From: an uncultured Gemmatimonadota bacterium
GTDB lineage: Bacteria > Gemmatimonadota > Gemmatimonadetes > Gemmatimonadales > Gemmatimonadaceae
NCBI GenBank assembly: GCA_946479895.1
Contig: CAMLHT010000066.1
Location: forward strand, 1-15,858
Direction: 5' to 3'
DNA: 15,858 nucleotides
Below the pieces are notes generated by a model. It saw only the letters and a list, made by a program, of their open reading frames with translations. It did no database searches and was not told where the DNA came from. Of this stretch, positions 5,421 through 11,321 are shown in pieces; within the stretch, counting starts at the first letter, position 1; each line of letters opens with the position of its first letter. A program made the position numbers and the translations under genes.

Positions 5421-5855
5421 ATGAGAATGCCGATGCAGATGTACGACGAGCGATTCGTCACCCCGATGCGCCAGGAGCTGACCACGCTCGGCTTCCGCGA
5501 GCTGCGGACGGCCGAGGAAGTGGACCAGCACCTCAAGGACGCCAAGGGCACGACCCTCGTGGTCGTGAACTCGGTGTGCGGCTGTTCCGCCCGCATGGCG
5601 CGGCCCGCGGTGCGCATCGCCCTCGAGAATCCCATCAAGCCCGACGCGCTGACCACGGTCTTCGCCGGCCAGGACGCCGAAGCGACCGAGCGCGCCCGAG
5701 GCTACTTCACCGGCTACCCGCCGTCGTCCCCGTCGATCTCGCTGCTGAAGGACGGCAAGCTGGTGTTCATGCTGGAGCGCTTCCAGATCGAGGGCCGTCC
5801 CGCGGAAGAGATCGCCCATGATCTCGTGAACGCTTTCAACAAGTACTGTCAGTAG
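5421..5855 (+). CDS. BrxA/BrxB (YphP/YqiW) family bacilliredoxin
   Basis: A 144-residue thioredoxin-fold protein. The active site is Cys53-Gly54-Cys55 in NSVCGCSARMARPA, matching the CGC motif and following ARP of the YphP/YqiW family. The N-terminal MYDE and the region YPPSSPSISLLKDGKLVFMLERFQIEGRPAEEIA (99-132, given in part) also fit. In Firmicutes these proteins remove bacillithiol from oxidised proteins. They also occur in Bacteroidota, Acidobacteriota and related phyla. A third Cys (143) lies at the C-terminus. AGGAG at 5407-5411 overlaps the stop codon of the GroES-like gene, so the two form an operon and may share a redox or proteostasis role. Start codons at 5427 and 5433 are alternatives but have worse spacing. 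Confidence 0.93.
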   Translation: MRMPMQMYDERFVTPMRQELTTLGFRELRTAEEVDQHLKDAKGTTLVVVNSVCGCSARMARPAVRIALENPIKPDALTTVFAGQDAEATERARGYFTGYPPSSPSISLLKDGKLVFMLERFQIEGRPAEEIAHDLVNAFNKYCQ

Positions 5856-5856
5856 C

Positions 5857-5949
5857 GATTCACCACGGAGAACACCGAGAGCACAGAGGGGCGCGAGTCA
5901 GGTCAGAACTCGCGCCCCTCTGTGCTCTCGGTGTTCTCCGTGGTGAATC
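5857..5949. repeat. Perfect palindrome with 42-base arms between convergent genes
   Basis: The left arm 5857-5898 and right arm 5908-5949 are reverse complements at all 42 positions around a nine-base loop (CAGGTCAGA). The arms begin with GATTCACCACGGAGAAC and contain the words CACCGAGAGCACAGAGG. The element fills the gap between the bacilliredoxin stop (5855) and the receptor stop (5958), so it would act as a hairpin in both transcripts. There is no T-tract. The words resemble the CTCTGCG element at 29-72. It is probably an intergenic repeat with a bidirectional-terminator or mRNA-end-protecting effect. Confidence 0.93.
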
Positions 5950-5957
5950 CTCGGGAC

Positions 5958-8900
5958 TCAGCCCCCGAAACGACCTCTCCCGTTCGCATTGCCGGGTCGG
6001 ATCGCCCTGATCGTCGCCTCGTCGAGATAAATCGTGATGAAGACCGGGAGGCGGTTGAGCTGGTCCTTCGTCAGGAGCTGCTTCGCGGCCGGGCCGAGCA
6101 CCACCATCTTCTCGAGCACGGCGTTCTGCGCCGTCTTCACCTTGTCCCACGCCTCGGCCAGGTCGTAATCGTCGGGCAGGCCGGCGAGGTACTTCGCGAC
6201 CGGCCGCCACGTCTCGTCGCGGAAGCGGCTGTAGATCCGGTTCAGCGACGCGAGGCTGTCCGCCTGGTCCGTCGTCAGCTGGAGCGTGTCCATCTGGCGG
6301 AGGATCTGGTCGAACGGGTTCTGGATCGAGTTGCTGTACCGCTGGAAGAGCTGCTGCTCGTTCAGCTTCTGCTGCGTGACGTCGCCGCGGCGGCCGGTGC
6401 GCAGCGTGAGGTTCAGCTGCTGCCGCTCGCGCTCCGGGCCGACGTCGTACGACACGTCGATCGAGAGCATGAACGGGTTGCGGATGCCGGCGTTGCTCTG
6501 GCGGTTGTCGCCGAAGCGCGGGTTGACCTCGTACCGGTAGGTGTTCGTCGCCGGGTCGAAGCCGCGGACGTACAGGAGCGTCGGGTCGAGATTGGGCTGC
6601 TGCCCCCAGCCGTGCACGTTGTCGCTGCCGTGCACGAGCATGTCGACGCCCGTCAGCACGTTCGAGACGCCCATGCGCACGGTGGCGCGCTGCGGCAGGC
6701 GCAGCGCCGACGACACGAAGCTCACCTGCATGTTCTGGATGTTGAAGAACCACGGTGCCTGGCAGCTGTTGCGCCCCGCCACGCGGCCGATCTGCGCCTT
6801 GAGGCAGCTCGACATCGGCGAGCTCGCGTAGACCGCCTCGAGGGCCGCCCGCGTCGCCGGATCGGCGACCGTCGCCGGATCGAAGATGAACGCGCGGTCG
6901 TTGCTCAGGCCGTCGCCGTTGATGTCGCCCTGCACGATCGGCGAGAACGGCGTGCCCGACGAGAGGCGCGCGTTCGTGCTGAACGTGACGGCGTTGTGGA
7001 AGGTGTAGTTGAAGTTGCCCTGGATGGCGTGACGCGAGTCGCTGCTCGCGCGGCCCCACTCACGCTCGAACGGGTTGCCGGAGGTGTTGCCGCCGCCGAA
7101 GCCGTTGCCGCTGAAGCCGCGCTGCTGGTCGCGAACGCTCTGGAGGACGTAGCTCAGGCTCCAGCGGTAGTTCACGTTGAACAGGATCGGCGACAGGTTG
7201 AAGCTTACCTGGCGGCTGATCGAGCGCAGGTCGGACACGTAGCTCGTCACGCGCGAGAACGAGGTGTCGATGCGCGAGGCGCGCGAGCCGATCGCGCCCG
7301 TCGCCGGCACGATCGAGCCCGGCGCGACGAACACCGGACGGTCGCCCTCGGAGGCGAGCGCGAAGCCGCCCCGCGTCCGCGTGGTGTCGAGGTTGAGGTC
7401 GAGCGTGCCCTGCTGGTTCTGGTTCAGCGACATCGTCCCGCTCACGTTCAGCCGGTACGAGTTCCTGAGGATCGGGCCGCCCAGGCTCAGCGAGCCGCGA
7501 TAGCTCGCCTGCGGCTTGTAGCCGCGGGCGAACAGCGACACGTTCGGGCTGGTGTTCGCGAAGACGGTGCCCTGCGTGCCGTTCGCGCATTCCTCGGGAA
7601 TGCCGCCGCCGTTCACGTACGACTGCCAGTCCACCGTCGGGACGGCGTTGCCCACGCAGTTGAGCTGCTGGAGCGCCGAGGGCAGGCCGGTGTTGTCCAC
7701 CGCGTTCGAGACCAGCGACGAGTTCGGGATGTTCTGGAACTTCCCGAAGCCGCCGGAGAGCTGGTACTTCGACCCGCGCTGCGCGCCCTGGAAGCCGGCG
7801 ATCTGGCTGTTGGTGCCGAAGCCGTAGCTGAAGCCGACCCGCGGGCTGATGAAGATGCCGGTCGGCACCTGGTCGTTGCGCACGCCGAATTTCGCTTCCA
7901 GGTCAGGGTTCAAGGTCGGAACGACGTTGAACCGCAGGACGTCGATGCGCGGGCCGTACTGGATCTGGAGCCGCGGCTTCGGCCGGTAGGTGTCGCTCAG
8001 CGCGAACGCGAGCGCCACGTCATTCCCGGTGCGGATGCGCGGCGAGAGGAGGCGCGTGAACGACGCCGGCTTGCCGAGCTCGAAGTCCTCGAGCGAGTTG
8101 TAGGTGTAGGTGCCGAGCCGGTTGCGGCTGTTGTCCGTCTGCGTGCGGCTGAGCCGGACGTTCTGCGTCGCCTGCCACCGGTGGCGGTTGTCCATGCTGA
8201 TCCAGGAGATCGAGTTGTTCGTCTGCCAGGTCAGCGTCTTCGAGTCCGTCGGATACGCCGGGTTGCCGCCGACGACGAGCGTCTGCACCGAGCCGGTGGT
8301 GCCGTCCGGGAAGGTCGACGTCACGCGGATATTCGCGTCGGGAATCGCGAGGTACGGGTCGCCCTGGCTGCGGCTGAGCTGGAGCGCGGTGCTCGTCTCG
8401 TTGAGGAAGCCCTCCCAGAAGTAGCTGGAGTGCCGGGCCTGGATCGCCGTGTTCCAGTTCTGCGTCTCGCCGCCGTTCGTCGGGATCTGACGGGTCGAGT
8501 TGAGGCCCGCCGCCTGCGAGCGGCGCAGGCTGCCGTTCGCCGTGAACGTGAAGTTGTGCCCCGCGCCCGGCGTCCAGTCGAGCTGCCCGATGCCGGAGAA
8601 GGCGTCGTTGATCTTGTTGTTGATGCCGATGGTCGACGGGATCCCGAACTGCCCGAGCAGCGACTGGAGCCGGGCCGCCGAGTCGGCGGAAATGCCGATG
8701 GTCTGGAGCGCGTACTCGTCGGTGTTCAGCAGCGTCTGGAGGTCCTGGATGCGGCGGCTGCCCTGGAGCGACGTGCTGAAGTACATCTTGTCGAGCGTGA
8801 TCGGGCCGCGCCACGCGCCGCTCGCCGTGAAGTTGTTGTACTGCGTGCCGAGCTGCTGGCCGGCGGCGTCCGTGAACTGGAGCGCCTGCGGCTCGAGCGT

Positions 8901-9653
8901 GAAGCGTACGGTCTGCTGCACGAAGTTGGTGCCGGGCGCGGTGCGCAGCGCGAGCTGGCCGCCCGAGAATCCACCCTGCGTCGGATTGAAGGGATTGCTC
9001 GACACGCGACCGGTCGTCACGGCGTCGCGGGGCAGGTCGCTGCCGCCGAAGTCGAGGCCGTTCAGCGTCGTCAGGTTCTGCTCGGCCCCCAGGCCGAGGA
9101 TGGAGAAGCCGGCCGGCCCGCCATCGGCGCCCGGGATGTAGGTGACGCCCGGCAGCGACGCGGCCATGGCCGCGAGGTCGCCCTGCGCGCCGATGCCGAC
9201 CTGGCTCATGTCGATGCCCCGGTCGCCGGCGCCCACGCCGCCGCCGGTGCGCGCTTCATCGTTGCGGTCGACCTGCTGCCGCTGCGCGGTCACGCGGATC
9301 GCCTGGAGCATCGTCGCGTTCTTGCCGAGCGCCTGGTCGGCGATGAGGATCGCCTCGTCCTGCTCCCGCTTCACCTGCTTCTGGCTCGGCTGGAACCCGA
9401 TGGCGGTGTACGAGAGGATGTAGTCGCCGCCGCCGTTCGGGAAGATGATCGTGAAGCGTCCGTCCTTTCCCGTGTTGCGGGAGATGGACTGGTTGGTGGA
9501 CAGCGACATGGCCGTGACCTTGACGTTCTCCAGCGGGAGACTGTCCGGTCCGGTGACCTTGCCGCGAATGATGTCGGACTCCTGGGCGCTGGCCGAAGCC
9601 GCGGCACCAGTGAGCAGAAGGGCCAACGCCAGTACGAGACGGCGGAATGACAC
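5958..9653 (-). CDS. TonB-dependent receptor-like outer-membrane protein with CarboxypepD-regulatory domain and LTxxQ C-terminal extension
   Basis: A 1231-residue outer-membrane protein of the Oar-like group. The GTG start (complement of 9651-9653) has GAGGA just upstream. Residues 1-24 are a signal peptide ending ASASAQ. Residues 28-110 form a carboxypeptidase-regulatory-like beta-sandwich (IIRGKVTGPDSLPLENVKV). The plug follows, with LPGVTYIPGADGGPAGFSI and ILGLGAEQNLTTLNGLDFGG. A long barrel comes next, including the calcium-loop-like segment GDINGDGLSNDRAF typical of Oar-like proteins. Paired cysteines probably lie in extracellular loops. The last 144 residues or so (from about 1088; 5961-6392 in DNA) are charged, helical and non-barrel. 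They carry LTTDQ (1126-1130) and LTKDQ (1194-1198), like Spy/CpxP LTxxQ proteins. The substrate is unknown. Upstream in-frame codons to 9776 lack a signal-peptide-compatible start. Confidence 0.9.
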   Translation of the reverse strand: MSFRRLVLALALLLTGAAASASAQESDIIRGKVTGPDSLPLENVKVTAMSLSTNQSISRNTGKDGRFTIIFPNGGGDYILSYTAIGFQPSQKQVKREQDEAILIADQALGKNATMLQAIRVTAQRQQVDRNDEARTGGGVGAGDRGIDMSQVGIGAQGDLAAMAASLPGVTYIPGADGGPAGFSILGLGAEQNLTTLNGLDFGGSDLPRDAVTTGRVSSNPFNPTQGGFSGGQLALRTAPGTNFVQQTVRFTLEPQALQFTDAAGQQLGTQYNNFTASGAWRGPITLDKMYFSTSLQGSRRIQDLQTLLNTDEYALQTIGISADSAARLQSLLGQFGIPSTIGINNKINDAFSGIGQLDWTPGAGHNFTFTANGSLRRSQAAGLNSTRQIPTNGGETQNWNTAIQARHSSYFWEGFLNETSTALQLSRSQGDPYLAIPDANIRVTSTFPDGTTGSVQTLVVGGNPAYPTDSKTLTWQTNNSISWISMDNRHRWQATQNVRLSRTQTDNSRNRLGTYTYNSLEDFELGKPASFTRLLSPRIRTGNDVALAFALSDTYRPKPRLQIQYGPRIDVLRFNVVPTLNPDLEAKFGVRNDQVPTGIFISPRVGFSYGFGTNSQIAGFQGAQRGSKYQLSGGFGKFQNIPNSSLVSNAVDNTGLPSALQQLNCVGNAVPTVDWQSYVNGGGIPEECANGTQGTVFANTSPNVSLFARGYKPQASYRGSLSLGGPILRNSYRLNVSGTMSLNQNQQGTLDLNLDTTRTRGGFALASEGDRPVFVAPGSIVPATGAIGSRASRIDTSFSRVTSYVSDLRSISRQVSFNLSPILFNVNYRWSLSYVLQSVRDQQRGFSGNGFGGGNTSGNPFEREWGRASSDSRHAIQGNFNYTFHNAVTFSTNARLSSGTPFSPIVQGDINGDGLSNDRAFIFDPATVADPATRAALEAVYASSPMSSCLKAQIGRVAGRNSCQAPWFFNIQNMQVSFVSSALRLPQRATVRMGVSNVLTGVDMLVHGSDNVHGWGQQPNLDPTLLYVRGFDPATNTYRYEVNPRFGDNRQSNAGIRNPFMLSIDVSYDVGPERERQQLNLTLRTGRRGDVTQQKLNEQQLFQRYSNSIQNPFDQILRQMDTLQLTTDQADSLASLNRIYSRFRDETWRPVAKYLAGLPDDYDLAEAWDKVKTAQNAVLEKMVVLGPAAKQLLTKDQLNRLPVFITIYLDEATIRAIRPGNANGRGRFGG

Positions 9654-9780
9654 GTGGTCCTCGGAATTACGGATGAAGAGAAGAGCGGGGAGCCGGGCGT
9701 TCCGGAGGCTCAGGAGGTATACGAGCGAGCACCCCGGGGGGTTGAGCGGAAAGTGAAGGGGCGAATGGGGTTCCAACGAA

Positions 9781-9806
9781 GAGGGCCGCCCCGCGGGACG
9801 GCCCTT
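9781..9806 (-). terminator. Hairpin terminator after the DUF3108 gene
   Basis: AGGGCCG (9782-9788) pairs with CGGCCCT (9799-9805), continued by G-C pairs inside, so that almost the whole 24 bases fold with a very small loop. It lies about 23 bases beyond the DUF3108 stop codon on the - strand. The following T content is weak (CTTCGTTGG), so its efficiency is uncertain. The rest of the gap 9654-9780 should hold the receptor gene's promoter, but no confident boxes are visible. Confidence 0.6.
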
Positions 9807-9828
9807 AACGAACGACGCCGGGCGCCGT

Positions 9829-10557
9829 CTACTCGGGTTGCTCGATGGACTTCAGCTCCAGGTAGAGCGTGCCGAGCGGAAGCCTGGACCTCAGCTTCAG
9901 CAGCGTGTGGGCCCGGTCGTTGGCCAGCCACACTTCGGCGTCGCTCTTCACCGAGAAGAGCCCGTTGGACTTGATCACCGGCTTGAGCACGAAGGCGTCG
10001 AACTCGCCGGCCGGGACCTTGATCCTCTCCTTCCGCAGCACCGTGACGGTGATCGGATTCTTCGCCGCGAAGTAGTAGCGGTCCACCGTGTACGTCCTGC
10101 CGACCTCGAGCGGGATCGAGCGCAGGTAGTACAGGAAGGAGCTTTCGTCGAGCGGCATGGAGACGCTGGGGTTCTCGATGCCGTCGCCGTTCTTGATGTA
10201 GACCTTCTTCGCGGGATAGAACTCGTAGGTCTTGTCGACCTCGTCGGTCTTCTGGACGTGCCGCATGGTCACGAGGCTGGTCGTGTCGAACCAGCTCTCG
10301 TAGTGGTTCGCGAACTTCTTGAAGAGCACGCGCCCGCGCAGGTCGAAGATCGTGTGGAACGTGGGGACGCCGCGGACCGACTCCAGCGACTCGACGGAGA
10401 TGGTGGCGCTGCCGGCGCGGATGGAGTTCACCTTGGCGTCGTACGACAGGCGCTCGCCGACCTGGAACGGCGTGCGGTCCGGCCCCGCCGGCCGATGGGC
10501 CGCGGTGGCGAAAAGCGGAAGAGCCAGCGCCGACAGGCGCAGGGATTTGAGTATCAT
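9829..10557 (-). CDS. DUF3108 family exported protein
   Basis: A 242-residue protein with signal peptide MILKSLRLSALALPLFATAA (1-20). The DUF3108 pattern covers the rest: FQVGERLSYDAKVNSIRAG near the N-terminus, then ESSFLYYLRSIPLEVGRTYTV in the middle, RKERIKVPAGEFDAFVLKPV, and a C-terminal DAEVWLANDRAHTLLKLRS, then LPLGTLYLEL. The family is predicted to be a periplasmic beta-sandwich, and its biochemical role is not established. ATG (complement of 10555-10557) is chosen because GAGG lies seven bases upstream and it begins a proper signal peptide; a further upstream in-frame start at 10626 does not. A terminator-like hairpin lies in the leader. It is upstream of, and in the same direction as, the receptor gene, but a hairpin separates them. 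Confidence 0.9.
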   Translation of the reverse strand: MILKSLRLSALALPLFATAAHRPAGPDRTPFQVGERLSYDAKVNSIRAGSATISVESLESVRGVPTFHTIFDLRGRVLFKKFANHYESWFDTTSLVTMRHVQKTDEVDKTYEFYPAKKVYIKNGDGIENPSVSMPLDESSFLYYLRSIPLEVGRTYTVDRYYFAAKNPITVTVLRKERIKVPAGEFDAFVLKPVIKSNGLFSVKSDAEVWLANDRAHTLLKLRSRLPLGTLYLELKSIEQPE

Positions 10558-10571
10558 GGGCACCTCGAAGG

Positions 10572-10617
10572 AAAAGGGGACGAGCGCGGCCGCCTGACTG
10601 CGTGGCCCGTCGTCCCC
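10572..10617 (-). terminator. Terminator-like hairpin in the leader of the DUF3108 gene
   Basis: GGGGACGA (10576-10583) pairs with TCGTCCCC (10610-10617), and inner GGCC segments can also pair. On the - strand it is followed directly by TTTTCC. It lies about 74 bases after the lipoprotein stop and 15-60 bases before the DUF3108 start. It could end the lipoprotein transcript or attenuate the DUF3108 gene. Confidence 0.6.
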
Positions 10618-10690
10618 TCTCTTCAAGTACAGAAGCCGTGCCGTATTGATCCGCCGACGGCGAAAAAAAAGCTGCTCCTGTGTCCGCCTG

Positions 10691-11077
10691 CTACTTCACG
10701 GTGATGGTGAAGCTCACCGCGGCGCCGAGCGAGTGAACCCTGGCGCTGATGAGCGTGGTTCCCGCCGTGGCTCCGGCGGTGTAGTTGACGGAGGTCTGGC
10801 CGTTGCTGCCCGTCGAGGTGGAGGCGCTGCTGAGCGTGCCGCCGCCCTGGTCGATGGTCCAGAGGACCTCGACGTTGTCGATGGGGTCGCCGTCCTGGTC
10901 CTTCACGGTGACCATCAGGGGCTTGGGGGCCTGGGCTCCCGGCGCGACGGTCTGCTGGCTGCCGGAGGTGTTGGCGAGGTAGCTCGGGACCGAGGTCATG
11001 CCGAATTCACAGGCGGCGAGGCCGCCGACGAGGCTGAGGCCCATCAGGATGCGACGGGCCGGAAAACGAATCCGCAT
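10691..11077 (-). CDS. Small lipoprotein with a bacterial Ig-like (Big_1-type) domain
   Basis: A 128-residue protein with an N-terminal lipoprotein signal: the basic MRIRFPARR, a hydrophobic stretch, and a lipobox ending LAAC with Cys23 as the lipidated residue. Residues 45-128 resemble an invasin-type Ig-like domain 1: APKPLMVTVKDQDGDPIDNV, then VLWTID, GGGTLS, SNGQTSVNYTAGATAGTTLI and VSFTITVK. Such domains usually act in adhesion or as spacers. Here a single domain is anchored directly to a membrane, which is short for the family. ATG 11077 has no Shine-Dalgarno sequence but has TATTTG just upstream, so the mRNA may be leaderless. A run of eight A (T on the coding strand) at 10663-10670 lies shortly after the stop codon. 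Confidence 0.85.
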   Translation of the reverse strand: MRIRFPARRILMGLSLVGGLAACEFGMTSVPSYLANTSGSQQTVAPGAQAPKPLMVTVKDQDGDPIDNVEVLWTIDQGGGTLSSASTSTGSNGQTSVNYTAGATAGTTLISARVHSLGAAVSFTITVK

Positions 11078-11082
11078 CTAAG

Positions 11083-11088
11083 CAAATA
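11083..11088 (-). promoter_or_regulatory. -10 box for the Ig-like lipoprotein gene, leaderless
   Basis: On the - strand TATTTG ends five bases before ATG 11077, with no Shine-Dalgarno sequence between. The arrangement matches the boxes before 135, 5031 and 15726. No good -35 box is seen. The foot of the nested hairpin at 11090-11165 abuts it. Confidence 0.4.
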
Positions 11089-11089
11089 C

Positions 11090-11165
11090 CTGTAGCGTAA
11101 GGGTTTACATGTGCAGGATGTCTGGTGTTTCAACACCAGGTCTGCACATACCTAACGCGCTACAG
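11090..11165. repeat. Nested three-stem palindrome upstream of the lipoprotein gene
   Basis: Three stems fold within one another. The outer is CTGTAGCG (11090-11097) with CGCTACAG (11158-11165). The middle is ATGTGCAG (11109-11116) with CTGCACAT (11142-11149). The inner is CTGGTGTT (11122-11129) with AACACCAG (11132-11139). All are eight perfect pairs separated by asymmetric internal loops. It lies immediately behind the proposed lipoprotein -10 box. It could be a regulator-binding site, an end of a small mobile element, or a structured RNA. Confidence 0.75.
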
Positions 11166-11190
11166 CCTGCTCGCGTTGAACGGCTGTTTA

Positions 11191-11210
11191 TGCCTGTCGC
11201 CCAGTGGGCA
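11191..11210 (-). repeat. PTGRQA-type dispersed intergenic sequence
   Basis: On the - strand this reads TGCCCACTGGGCGACAGGCA, which would translate as PTGRQA. From memory, that hexapeptide recurs at the ends of spurious or extended ORFs in many metagenome-derived genomes, so I take it as a dispersed intergenic repeat. GCCC/GGGC forms a small hairpin within it. No database check was possible. Confidence 0.35.
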
Positions 11211-11276
11211 GATCACTCTCCAGCATGGTCCGCCACGCTCCTCCACGGAACTGAACGGAAGGCGGCGGAAACCAGT

Positions 11277-11309
11277 CCGGCCTGCCGCAATTCCATGCGG
11301 CAAGGCCGG
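11277..11309 (-). terminator. Terminator hairpin after the dipeptidase gene
   Basis: CCGGCCTGCCGCA (11277-11289) pairs with TGCGGCAAGGCCGG (11296-11309) through 13 base pairs and one bulge, with a six-base loop. It begins 13 bases after the dipeptidase stop on the - strand. A modest T-run (GGTTTCC) follows. Confidence 0.75.
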
Positions 11310-11321
11310 GCGCTCCGATCC

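Noticed and set aside
5922..9650. A 1242-codon open frame on the + strand covering the whole receptor gene.
   Set aside because: It is antisense to a clear TonB-receptor gene and its product is a compositionally biased Arg/Val/Glu/Ala string without domains. GC-rich codon use in the real gene explains the lack of stops.
11150..11181. ACCTAAC and GTTGAAC resemble the ends of an integron attC site (RYYYAAC...GTTRRRY).
   Set aside because: The pair spans only 32 bases, too short for attC. No inner L boxes are seen, and there is no integrase or cassette array.
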